44,338 bases of DNA from positions 1-44,338 of the forward strand of contig JAHEKJ010000017.1 in assembly GCA_024638385.1 (NCBI GenBank), read 5' to 3'. Positions 15,630-23,481 of this stretch are shown here, one piece after another (position 1 is the stretch's first letter; the number at the start of each line of letters is the position of its first letter). Origin of the DNA: Gammaproteobacteria bacterium (GTDB lineage Bacteria > Pseudomonadota > Gammaproteobacteria > GCA-001735895). The translations under genes and the position numbers were made by a program. The notes under the pieces were generated by a model. The model was not told where the DNA came from. It worked only from the letters and a program-made list of their open reading frames with translations, and did not search any database.

Positions 15630-17726
15630 ATGCGGCATCAACCCGATTACAATATCCTGCTGGTCGAAGACAATCCCGGGCATGCCGAATTGATCGACCG
15701 CGCGTTCCAGACTGAAAGCCACTGTCACCTGATGGTTACCGCAACGCTCGAGCAGGCGCGGCGGCTGATCGACGTTGCAAACCCGGACCTGATAATCACC
15801 GACCTGAAGCTGCCGGACGGTCACGGCACCGAGTTGCTCAATCCCGCGGGCGGCTGCCCGACGATCGTCATGACCAGCTTCAGCGACGAGAAGATCGCGG
15901 TCAGTGCGATGAAATCGGGCGCGGCCGACTACATCGTCAAGTCGCAGGAGACCATGGCCTCGCTGCCGCGCACGGCTAGCCGGATTTTGCGCGAGTGGCG
16001 CCTGGTTCTCGATCAAAAGCTCGCGCGCGAACGTCAGCAGCGACTGACCGCGATCCTCGAGGCGACGCCCGACCTGATCTGCATTGCAAACCTCGATGGC
16101 TTCCTGACCTACATCAACCAGTCCGGACGCTTTCTGCTCGGTTTCGGCAAGAACGAGGATATCAGTCGTATCCGGCTGGCCGATTTTCACGACCCGGCCG
16201 ACGGGCAAAAAATCCTGAGCGAGGGCATACCCTGCGCGATGCGCGAGGGCATCTGGACCGGCGAGACGACTTTCCAGGCGCTCGACGGCGAACAGATCCT
16301 GACCTCGCAGGTATTGATATCGCATCGCAACCAGCAAGGCGAAATCGAGTTTTTCTCGACGATAGCGCGCGATATCCGGCATTTGCGCGCGGCCGAGGAG
16401 CAGGTCGAGTACCTCGCCTACTACGATACGCTGACCGGCCTGCCGAATCGCAACGAGCTCGCCAAGCGGCTGGAGATGGAAGTATCGCGGGTTCGGCGCC
16501 ATAAAAATCACGGCGCGCTGCTGTTCATCGACCTCGACAATTTCAAGTACATTAACGACTCGATGGGCCATCCGGCCGGCGACCAGGTATTGCAGCAAAT
16601 GGCCCAGCGCCTGCGCGGCAGCCTGCGCGGCGACGATACGGTGGCACGGCTCGGCGGTGACGAATTCATCGTCATCCTGTCGGGCCTGTCCGAGAATCCG
16701 GTCGAAGCCGTGTCGCACGCGCGCGAAATCGCCACCAAGATCGGCAACGCGATCGCGCTCGAGTGCCGGCTCGGCGACGTCGAGCTGCACATTACCGCGA
16801 GTATCGGAATCTCGATGATTACCGTCGAGCATTCCGATAGCGATGATTTGTTGCGCTTCGCCGACACCGCGATGTATCAGGCCAAGCGCGAAGGTCGCAA
16901 CCGTGTCGAATTCTTCTCCGAGAGCATGAGCAGCAACGTAACTCGCCAGCTCGAGCTCGAAAACCAGCTGCGCCGCGCGCTGCGGGAAAAACAGTTCGAA
17001 CTCTACTACCAGCCGCTGGTCGACAACGACGGCCGCGCGGTCGGCGCCGAGACCCTGATTCGCTGGAATCACCCCGACCGCGGCCTGGTCGCGCCGGGCG
17101 AGTTTCTCGACGTGCTCGAATCGTCGGGCCAGATCGTCGAGGTCGGGGACTGGGTGTTTGCGACCGCGCTCGCGCAGATGACCGAGTGGCGCGGGCGGGG
17201 CCTGTGGCAGCCCGAATTCATGCTGTGCGTCAACGTCAGTCCGCGGCAATTCAACGATCGGCAATTTACCGAGAATTTTCATAACCGCCTCGAGGGCGCC
17301 GGAATGGCGTCGCAGAACATCGTCATGGAAGTGACCGAGCACAACATCATCGACAATCTCGACGATGCGATTCTGCGCATGCGCGAGCTGATCCATCGTG
17401 GCGTCAGCTTTTCGCTCGACGATTTCGGCACCGGCTATTCGTCGCTGAGCCACCTGAAGAACCTGCCGGTCGACCACATCAAGATCGACCGCGCTTTCGT
17501 GAAGGACATTTGCCACAACCCCGGCGATCAGGCGATGATCGCGTCGATCCTGACCTTGTCGAATCATCTCGGCCTCAAGGTCGTTGCCGAGGGCGTCGAA
17601 GAGCGCGAGCAGTTCGAGCTGCTGCGCAAGCTCGGTTGCCGCTACTACCAGGGCTACTACTTTTCCAGGCCGCTGTCGTGCAGCGCGATGACCGACTTTC
17701 TCGTCGACCGCAAATCCGCCGCCTGA
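15630..17726 (+). CDS. REC-PAS-GGDEF-EAL cyclic-di-GMP enzyme
   Basis: A 698-residue cytoplasmic protein with four domains: receiver (about 5-120, phospho-acceptor D58), PAS (about 137-255), GGDEF (about 260-425) and EAL (about 440-690). The cyclase motif GGDEF (342-346) is intact, with an RxxD inhibitory site at R333-D336. The phosphodiesterase signature reads ETL at 474-476 and keeps the catalytic Glu; DDFGTGYSS, KIDRAFV and VVAEGVE are also intact. It may therefore be bifunctional, its direction set by receiver phosphorylation and PAS input. Being downstream of a kinase, a lone receiver and an HDOD protein, it is the probable output of that circuit. A GTAAGGAA stretch precedes the start. 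Confidence 0.92.
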   Translation: MRHQPDYNILLVEDNPGHAELIDRAFQTESHCHLMVTATLEQARRLIDVANPDLIITDLKLPDGHGTELLNPAGGCPTIVMTSFSDEKIAVSAMKSGAADYIVKSQETMASLPRTASRILREWRLVLDQKLARERQQRLTAILEATPDLICIANLDGFLTYINQSGRFLLGFGKNEDISRIRLADFHDPADGQKILSEGIPCAMREGIWTGETTFQALDGEQILTSQVLISHRNQQGEIEFFSTIARDIRHLRAAEEQVEYLAYYDTLTGLPNRNELAKRLEMEVSRVRRHKNHGALLFIDLDNFKYINDSMGHPAGDQVLQQMAQRLRGSLRGDDTVARLGGDEFIVILSGLSENPVEAVSHAREIATKIGNAIALECRLGDVELHITASIGISMITVEHSDSDDLLRFADTAMYQAKREGRNRVEFFSESMSSNVTRQLELENQLRRALREKQFELYYQPLVDNDGRAVGAETLIRWNHPDRGLVAPGEFLDVLESSGQIVEVGDWVFATALAQMTEWRGRGLWQPEFMLCVNVSPRQFNDRQFTENFHNRLEGAGMASQNIVMEVTEHNIIDNLDDAILRMRELIHRGVSFSLDDFGTGYSSLSHLKNLPVDHIKIDRAFVKDICHNPGDQAMIASILTLSNHLGLKVVAEGVEEREQFELLRKLGCRYYQGYYFSRPLSCSAMTDFLVDRKSAA

Positions 17727-17826
17727 AGCCCCTGTTTAAAAAGGGTCAGAGTCATAGAATCCGGCCAGCGCGACATGCCGGGCGCGGCGATGCAATTCGC
17801 CGAAGCCGTCCCGAGCGCCACGTCGT

Positions 17827-17870
17827 GATCTCCCGATACTCGCCGTCATTGCGAGTACAGCGAAGCAATC
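17827..17870. repeat. REP-like repeat, partial copy
   Basis: A 44-base unit containing GTCATTGCGAG and AGCGAAGCAATC that is repeated at 17946-17989 with a single base change (T or C after GCGAG). The GTCATTGCGAG / GAAGCAATC combination is a widespread dispersed palindromic element in bacterial genomes. Confidence 0.8.
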
Positions 17871-17904
17871 CGCCGCAGGCGTCCTGATCTCCGGCTGAAG
17901 TTTA

Positions 17905-17930
17905 CCCCGGCCCCCTAGCCGGGGCCGGGG
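17905..17930. other. Perfect GC-rich hairpin
   Basis: CCCCGGCCCC (17905-17914) pairs with GGGGCCGGGG (17921-17930) across a 6-base loop. It lies between the two REP-like copies, 180 bases past the GGDEF-EAL gene, and may act as a transcript 3' end. No T-run follows. Confidence 0.5.
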
Positions 17931-17945
17931 CAGGCTCCGCGAAGG

Positions 17946-18048
17946 GATCTCCCGATACTCGCCGTCATTGCGAGCACAGCGAAGCAATCTCCCCGTATCG
18001 GGCAAGCGTCCGGAGTTTGCTTAGTCGGCTAGGACACCTCGCAATGAC
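17946..18048. repeat. REP-like palindromic element
   Basis: It starts with the same 44 bases as 17827-17870 and ends with CTCGCAATGAC (18038-18048), the reverse complement of the GTCATTGCGAG at 17964. The 17964-18048 core is 85 bases, close to the 86-base element at 38318-38403. The right arm has diverged, so pairing is imperfect in the middle. Confidence 0.75.
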
Positions 18049-18179
18049 GTCCATTTCCCATGGTACACAAGTTCTCGGTTTACCCCTCCATTGCGCAGCG
18101 AACAACGGAGAAAGCGGGAGTCCATCTTGCGGCATGGCGGGTACAATGCCCGGCAACGAAAAACGGCCCGACAACTGCC

Positions 18180-19238
18180 ATGAACAAGGAAACGGCGCTG
18201 GCCATCTGCAGCGCACTCGTTATTGCTATCTTCAGCGCGCTGCTGTCGGGCTGTATCGCCTACCCCGAGATCCGCCCCGACCCGGCGAAGCCGCATCACG
18301 GCGACGGCGTCTTCGTCGGCGCGAAGAAGGGATCGTTCTTCGGCCATTTCTTCATGCGGATGCGCGAGGGTGACCCGCCCCCGCCGACCGCAGACGAAAT
18401 TCGCTCGATAACCGGCGAGGCCGATCTCGATCTGATTGCCTCGGCCGCCGACGTGCCGCGCGTCACCTGGATCGGCCACGCCACCGCCCTGGTGCAGTAC
18501 CGCGACATCAACTTCCTGACCGACCCGCACCTGACGCAGTATCCGTTTCGCTACGAAATTTTCGTCGAACCGCGCTACACGCAGCCGGCGATGAGCTTCG
18601 AGCAGCTGCCGCCGATCGATTTCGTCGTGATCTCGCACAATCATTACGACTCGCTCGATCACCGCACCGTCGAGCGCTTCGGCGACTCGGTGCTGTGGTA
18701 CGTGCCACTCGGGCTCAAGGCGTGGTTCGTCGACCTCGGCATCGCCGCCGCGCGCGTGATCGAACTCGACTGGTGGGACAGTCACCGCTACCGCGACGCG
18801 GTCGACGTGACCCTGGTGCCGGCACAGCACTGGTCGAAGCGCACGCCATGGGACTCCAACCGGACGCTATGGGGCGGCTGGGTCGTCGATATCGACGGCT
18901 TCAAGACTTACTTCGCTGGCGACACCGGCTATCACGATTCCTGGTTCAAGGAGATCGGCCGCCGGCTTGGACCGTTCCGGCTCGCGCTGATCCCGATCGG
19001 CGCCTACGCGCCGCGGTATTTCATGGGCCCGGCGCACGTCGACCCGGCCGAGGCCGTCAATATCCACGTCGAGGTCGACGCCGAGCAATCGCTGGCGATC
19101 CACTGGGGCACGTTCCTGCTGACGATCGAGCCGCCGCTCGAGCCGCCGGCGCGCCTGCGCGCCGAACTCGCGCGCCGCGGCCTCGACCCGGCGACCTTTC
19201 GGGCCGTCAGGATCGGCGACACCCTGATCCTCGACTAA
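18180..19238 (+). CDS. NAPE-PLD-like MBL-fold lipoprotein hydrolase
   Basis: A 352-residue metallo-beta-lactamase-fold protein. A signal peptide ends in the lipobox LSGC with C25 as the lipidation site, so it is probably membrane-anchored outside the cytoplasm. The metal motif HNHYDSLDH supplies H153, H155, D157 and D160; FAGDTGYHDSWF and GPAHVDPAEAVNIHV are the later metal-binding and family segments. The pattern fits the family of N-acyl-phosphatidylethanolamine phospholipase D rather than beta-lactamases. Bacterial substrates are mostly unproven; a phospholipid or N-acyl lipid role is plausible. The frame opens at 18060, but the ATG at 18180 gives the signal peptide. Repeats flank the gene on both sides. 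Confidence 0.85.
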   Translation: MNKETALAICSALVIAIFSALLSGCIAYPEIRPDPAKPHHGDGVFVGAKKGSFFGHFFMRMREGDPPPPTADEIRSITGEADLDLIASAADVPRVTWIGHATALVQYRDINFLTDPHLTQYPFRYEIFVEPRYTQPAMSFEQLPPIDFVVISHNHYDSLDHRTVERFGDSVLWYVPLGLKAWFVDLGIAAARVIELDWWDSHRYRDAVDVTLVPAQHWSKRTPWDSNRTLWGGWVVDIDGFKTYFAGDTGYHDSWFKEIGRRLGPFRLALIPIGAYAPRYFMGPAHVDPAEAVNIHVEVDAEQSLAIHWGTFLLTIEPPLEPPARLRAELARRGLDPATFRAVRIGDTLILD

Positions 19239-19247
19239 CCACGCCAG

Positions 19248-19330
19248 TTAGGGGGACAGTTTACTTGATTACCTTAATTACGGCCCATTTTGGTGCAGAG
19301 TTCGGGTAATTAGGTAATCTGTCCCCCTAA
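19248..19330. repeat. 83-bp palindromic element, copy 1
   Basis: It is bounded by TTAGGGGGACAG and CTGTCCCCCTAA. Read as its reverse complement it aligns without gaps to the element at 36086-36168, with about a dozen substitutions. The arms here are imperfect. It contains no gene. The form suggests a non-autonomous, REP- or MITE-like element moved by an enzyme encoded elsewhere. Confidence 0.85.
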
Positions 19331-19354
19331 TTACAGGTCGATGCATTTTCCAGG

Positions 19355-20263
19355 CTACGTTTCCGGAATTTCGGGGCCGGGCAGCAGTTCGTTCGTCATC
19401 GACTGTTCGGTCAGGTCGACGAAAGCCGCCGCCGCGGGAGATAGCGTGCGACCGGCCGAGGTGAGGATACCGATGCTGCGCTCGAGGCCGTCGTAGCGAG
19501 TCGATTTGAACGCGATGTCATGTCGCGCGCCAGGCACTGCCAACCGTGGCAGCGTCGTGACGCCGACACCGGCGGCGACCAGCGCGAGCAACGAAGTCGT
19601 ATTTTGCACATCCATGTCCGCCGATTCGAGCAGGCTGTGAAATTCCGCGGACCGAATCAGGGCGCAGGTACCGTTGGTGATAAAGCGGTACCCGGCGAGA
19701 TCTGCCCAGGCAAGGGGCCGATCCAGTTCGTTGAGCGGGTGCGATCGGCTGCAGACCACGCCCAGTGGATCGCTGAACAGCGGAAGACAGTTCAACGCCG
19801 ATACATCCTCAGCCGGGCTCGCGATACCGATATCGACGACTCCCTGCTCGACCAGCCGATTGATATGCGCCGAGCTGTCGTCGCGGATCGACAGGTTGAC
19901 CTGCGGATAGCGGCCGACGAATTCGGTCAGCAACGCGGGCAGGTAACGCGCGGCAAACGACGGCACCGCGGCGATGTCGACGCGGCCGAACTCGTTGCGC
20001 GCATATGCCCTGATACTGTCCATGCTGCGTTCGAAGTGCCGTAACTGATCGCGCGCGAGATCGAGCACGTAAGTGCCGAACGGAGTCAACCGGGCCTTGC
20101 TGCCGGGTTCGAACAGCGGTTTTTCGAGCAAACTTTCGAGCTGGCTGAGCGTCATCGATATGGCCGATGGCGTCCGGTGGAGCCGTTTTGCCGCGGCGCT
20201 GATACTGCCGGACTCGGCCACCGCGACGAAACAGCGCAAATGGGATTGTTTGCAGGGATGCAT
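19355..20263 (-). CDS. LysR-family transcriptional regulator
   Basis: A 302-residue LysR-type regulator. The winged HTH is at about 5-62, with AAAKRLHRTPSAISMTLSQLESLLEKPLF as its core, and the effector-binding domain covers about 90-295. The frame runs upstream to 20530, but the ATG at 20263 places the HTH at the usual distance from the N-terminus. It is divergent from the BCCT transporter gene, with a 148-bp gap holding a 19-base palindrome, so it probably controls the transporter and the catabolic genes behind it in response to their substrate. The substrate is unknown. It ends 24 bases from the palindrome at 19248-19330. Confidence 0.92.
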   Translation of the reverse strand: MHPCKQSHLRCFVAVAESGSISAAAKRLHRTPSAISMTLSQLESLLEKPLFEPGSKARLTPFGTYVLDLARDQLRHFERSMDSIRAYARNEFGRVDIAAVPSFAARYLPALLTEFVGRYPQVNLSIRDDSSAHINRLVEQGVVDIGIASPAEDVSALNCLPLFSDPLGVVCSRSHPLNELDRPLAWADLAGYRFITNGTCALIRSAEFHSLLESADMDVQNTTSLLALVAAGVGVTTLPRLAVPGARHDIAFKSTRYDGLERSIGILTSAGRTLSPAAAAFVDLTEQSMTNELLPGPEIPET

Positions 20264-20270
20264 GCGCGTG

Positions 20271-20289
20271 TTTTCAGAAATTCTGAAAA
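20271..20289. promoter_or_regulatory. Palindromic operator candidate for the LysR regulator
   Basis: TTTTCAGAA and TTCTGAAAA are perfect 9-base arms around a single A. The palindrome contains the T-N11-A arrangement favoured by LysR proteins. It begins eight bases upstream of the regulator's own start codon and 123 bases before the transporter start, which suits autoregulation and divergent control. Confidence 0.6.
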
Positions 20290-20411
20290 TATTAACAAAA
20301 TTTTCGAATTGCTTTAAGTAACGAAACGTCAATAATAGTGCCGCAAGCAGGCCACGCCGAACCGTCGGCCCGCAGGTCGCCACGACAATAACTTTCGATG
20401 GAGGAGTCGCC

Positions 20412-21944
20412 ATGAGTGCAGTTCCCGAGGTTCGTTCCGGTGGTTTCGCCGGCGTCAACAAGCCGGTGTTTGCGTTGACCGCCGGATTCATTGCCCTGTT
20501 TTGCCTGTTGGCCCTCGCCAGCCTCGACACGCTGAGCGCGTGGGTCGACGCCGGCTTCGGCTGGTCGGCGCGATTGTTCGGCCTTTACTGGCAGCTTCTG
20601 TTGTTCGCCACCTTCGTAATCGGCATCGTCATCGCGATCATGCCCGCCAGTCGCGTGCGTCTCGGCAATCTGGCAATACCCGAATTCTCGGTATTTCAGT
20701 GGGGCTCGATGATCATGTGCACGCTGCTGGCCGGTGGCGGTGTCTTCTGGGCCGCCGGAGAACCGATGGCGCACTTTCTCTATCCGGCGCCTTACTTCGG
20801 CGTCGAGGGCAAGACCGCCGCGGCCGCGAACCCGGCCCTGGCGCAGGCGTTTCTGCACTGGGGCTTCCTCGCCTGGGCCATCCTCGGCAGCCTGACCACG
20901 ATCATGCTGATGCACTACCACTACGACAAGGGCCTGCCGCTCGCCCCGCGCACGCTGCTGTATCCGCTGTTCGGCGACCGGGCGATCAAGGGGCCGATCG
21001 GATTCGTCGCCGACGCATCGTGCATCCTCGCGGTCGTCGCCGGCACCGTCGGGCCGATCGGCTTTCTCGGCTTGCAGGTCAGCTACGGCCTCGACAATCT
21101 GTTCGGGATTCCCGACGGGCTCGGCTCGCAGATCTTGATCATCGGCGGCCTGGTCGCGCTCTATACGATTTCGGCGATTACCGGCGTCAACCGCGGCATC
21201 AAGATCCTGAGCCAGTTCAACATCATTCTCGGTTTCGCCCTGCTCGCGTTCATTCTGCTCGCCGGCCCGACCGCGTTCATTTTGAAGAGTTTCTTCACCG
21301 GGCTCGGCACCTACGTTGCCAACTTCGTGCCGATGGCGCTCTACCGCGGCGATACCGGCTGGCTCGGCTGGTGGACGGTTTTCTTCTGGGGCTGGTTCCT
21401 CGGCTATGGCCCGCTGATGGCAATGTTCATTGCGCGCGTCTCCCGCGGCCGCTCGGCGCGCGCAATCATCATCATGGTGTCGCTGGTCGCGCCGCTCGTC
21501 ACCAACTTCTGGTTTACCATCGTCGGCGGCACCGGGATCGCGTTCGAACTCGCCGACCCGGGCTCGGTGTCGAGCGCGTTCGAAGGCTTCAACCTGCCGG
21601 CCGCACTGCTCGCGATCACCAATCAGCTGCCCGCCGGGTTCATTGTCTCGGTTCTGTTCCTGATCCTTACCACGGTGTTCGTTGCAACGACCGGCGACTC
21701 GATGACCTATGTGCTGTCGGTGGCGATGTCGAACAATGACCACCCGGCGACCCCGGTGCGCATATTCTGGGGCGTCGCGATGGGCCTGATGGCGCTGATC
21801 CTGATTTCGCTCGGCTCGGGCGGAATCTCGAAGCTGCAGTCCTTCATCGTCGTCACCGCGGTGCCGGTATCGCTGGTGCTGTTGCCGTCGCTGTGGGATG
21901 CGTTTCGAATCGTCCGCCGGCTCGACGCGGAACAGCGGGCGTAA
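20412..21944 (+). CDS. BCCT-family osmolyte transporter
   Basis: A 510-residue membrane carrier with about 12 hydrophobic helices, of the betaine/choline/carnitine transporter family. The diagnostic stretch is WTVFFWGWFLGYGP at 321-334 followed by ARVSRGR at 341-347, with GGGVFWAAGEP at 108-118 in helix 3. The residues that align with the glycine-rich Na+-coupling motif of BetP differ, so the coupling ion cannot be assigned. There is no long osmosensing C-terminal tail, which favours nutrient uptake over osmoregulation. The start is supported by GGAGG (20400-20404). It is divergent from a LysR gene and followed by the aldehyde dehydrogenase. Confidence 0.92.
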   Translation: MSAVPEVRSGGFAGVNKPVFALTAGFIALFCLLALASLDTLSAWVDAGFGWSARLFGLYWQLLLFATFVIGIVIAIMPASRVRLGNLAIPEFSVFQWGSMIMCTLLAGGGVFWAAGEPMAHFLYPAPYFGVEGKTAAAANPALAQAFLHWGFLAWAILGSLTTIMLMHYHYDKGLPLAPRTLLYPLFGDRAIKGPIGFVADASCILAVVAGTVGPIGFLGLQVSYGLDNLFGIPDGLGSQILIIGGLVALYTISAITGVNRGIKILSQFNIILGFALLAFILLAGPTAFILKSFFTGLGTYVANFVPMALYRGDTGWLGWWTVFFWGWFLGYGPLMAMFIARVSRGRSARAIIIMVSLVAPLVTNFWFTIVGGTGIAFELADPGSVSSAFEGFNLPAALLAITNQLPAGFIVSVLFLILTTVFVATTGDSMTYVLSVAMSNNDHPATPVRIFWGVAMGLMALILISLGSGGISKLQSFIVVTAVPVSLVLLPSLWDAFRIVRRLDAEQRA

Positions 21945-21965
21945 GCCCGTGGCCGGCGCGTCTGA

Positions 21966-21994
21966 TTGACTGGACCATGGCACCCGATTAAGGT
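21966..21994 (+). promoter_or_regulatory. Weak promoter candidate before the aldehyde dehydrogenase
   Basis: TTGACT (21966-21971) and TAAGGT (21989-21994) are spaced by 17 bases. The -10 is poor. The 85-bp gap to the transporter allows either an internal promoter or read-through. Confidence 0.25.
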
Positions 21995-22029
21995 GATCCG
22001 TTAAACCCGAACCGCCAATACGAGGCAAC

Positions 22030-23481
22030 ATGTCGCACCCGAATCATAACTATATCGCCGGCGAATGGGTTGCCGGCGCGAGCGAAATCGCGAATATCAA
22101 TCCGTCGGACCTGTCCGACACGATCGGCCACTACGCGCAGGCCGACTCGGCGCAACTCGAGCGCGCGCTCGACGCCGCCGCCGACGCGCAGCGCGAGTGG
22201 GCCAGGACCGGACTCGAGCGGCGCTACAACGCGCTGATGGCGATCGGCAACGAACTGATGGAACGCTCGGCCGAGCTCGGCGAGCTACTGTCGCGCGAAG
22301 AGGGCAAACCGCTCGCCGAGGGCAAGGGCGAGGTCTACCGCGCGGGCCAGTTCTTTACCTATTTCGCCGCCGAAGCGCTGCGCCAGATCGGCGACAACGC
22401 CGACAGCGTGCGTCCCGGCATCGAAATCGACGTGCGCCGCGAACCGGTCGGCACGGTCGCGATCATCTCGCCGTGGAATTTTCCGCTCGCGACCGCGGTC
22501 TGGAAGATCGCGCCGGCGCTCGCCTTCGGCAACGCGGTGATCTGGAAGCCGGCCAACCTGGTGCCGGCGTCGGCGGTCGCGTTCGCCGAGATCGTGTCGC
22601 GCCAGGACCTGCCGGCGGGGCTGTTCAACCTCGTCATGGGCTCCGGCAGCGGTATCGGCCAGCATCTGGTCGAAAGTCCGCGCGTCAATGCGATCAGTTT
22701 CACCGGCTCGGTCCCGGTCGGACGCGGCATCGCCCGGGCCGCGGTCGGCAATTTCACCAGGATCCAGCTCGAGATGGGCTCGAAGAACGCGCTCGTCATC
22801 ATGGACGACGCCGACCTCGAGGTCGGCCTCGCCTGCGCGATGAACGGCGCCTTCGGCGGCAGCGGGCAAAAATGCACCGCGTCGTCGCGGCTGGTCGTGC
22901 ATCACCGCATCCACGATTACTTCGTCGAACAGCTGGTCGAGCGGACCGAGGCGATGGTCGTCGGCCACGCGCTGGAAGAGGGCACGCAGATGGGTCCCGT
23001 CGTCAGCGCCGAACAGCTCGAACAAAACCTCGCCAACATCGAACTCGGCAAGCAGGAGGGTGGTGAACTGCTGTGCGGTGGCGAGCGCGTCGAGCGCACG
23101 ACCGAGGGCTATTTCATGACGCCGGCGGTGTTCGCCGGCACGCGCAACGACTGGCAGATCAACCGCGAGGAACTGTTCGCGCCGATCGCGTGCGTGATCA
23201 GAGTCGAATCCTATGAAGAAGCGCTGGCGACGGCCAACGACACGCGCTTCGGCCTGACGTCGGGCATCGTCACGACCAGCCTCTCGCGCGCAACGCATTT
23301 CCGCCGCAACGTAAAAACCGGCTGCGTGATGGTCAACCTGCCGACCGCCGGTACCGACTACCACGTGCCGTTCGGCGGCCGCGGCGAGTCGTCCTACGGC
23401 CCGCGCGAGCAGGGGCAGTACGCGCAGGAGTTTTACACCACGGTCAAGACCGCCTACATCGCGAGCGGTGAGCCGGCATGA
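22030..23481 (+). CDS. NAD(P)-dependent aldehyde dehydrogenase
   Basis: A 483-residue enzyme oxidising an aldehyde to its acid. PWNFPLATAVWKIAPAL (about 149-165) and the FTGSVPVG nucleotide-loop segment fit the fold; E248 in LEMGSKN is the general base and C282 in SGQKCTASSR the nucleophile. The C-terminal HVPFGGRGESSYGPREQG and EFYTTVKTAY resemble alpha-ketoglutarate-semialdehyde dehydrogenases more than betaine-aldehyde dehydrogenases. That is judged by eye, so the substrate remains open. The stop overlaps the start of the M19-like gene, and it follows the BCCT carrier, so it likely acts on a product of the imported compound. Confidence 0.9.
   Translation: MSHPNHNYIAGEWVAGASEIANINPSDLSDTIGHYAQADSAQLERALDAAADAQREWARTGLERRYNALMAIGNELMERSAELGELLSREEGKPLAEGKGEVYRAGQFFTYFAAEALRQIGDNADSVRPGIEIDVRREPVGTVAIISPWNFPLATAVWKIAPALAFGNAVIWKPANLVPASAVAFAEIVSRQDLPAGLFNLVMGSGSGIGQHLVESPRVNAISFTGSVPVGRGIARAAVGNFTRIQLEMGSKNALVIMDDADLEVGLACAMNGAFGGSGQKCTASSRLVVHHRIHDYFVEQLVERTEAMVVGHALEEGTQMGPVVSAEQLEQNLANIELGKQEGGELLCGGERVERTTEGYFMTPAVFAGTRNDWQINREELFAPIACVIRVESYEEALATANDTRFGLTSGIVTTSLSRATHFRRNVKTGCVMVNLPTAGTDYHVPFGGRGESSYGPREQGQYAQEFYTTVKTAYIASGEPA

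Larger units (their letters stand above)
17727..18179. other. Gene-free region rich in palindromic repeats
   Basis: No credible gene in either strand. It begins with AAAAAGGGTCAGAGTC (17740-17755), resembling the end of another dispersed palindromic repeat. It then has a REP-like unit at 17827-17870, a GC hairpin at 17905-17930 and a longer REP-like element at 17946-18048. The final part (18049-18179) precedes the lipoprotein gene and includes GTACAAT (18141-18147) as a possible -10 box. Confidence 0.6.

Noticed and set aside
20292..22031. A 579-residue minus-strand reading frame
   Set aside because: It is antisense to the BCCT carrier and rich in Arg, Glu and Gln, as expected opposite hydrophobic codons.
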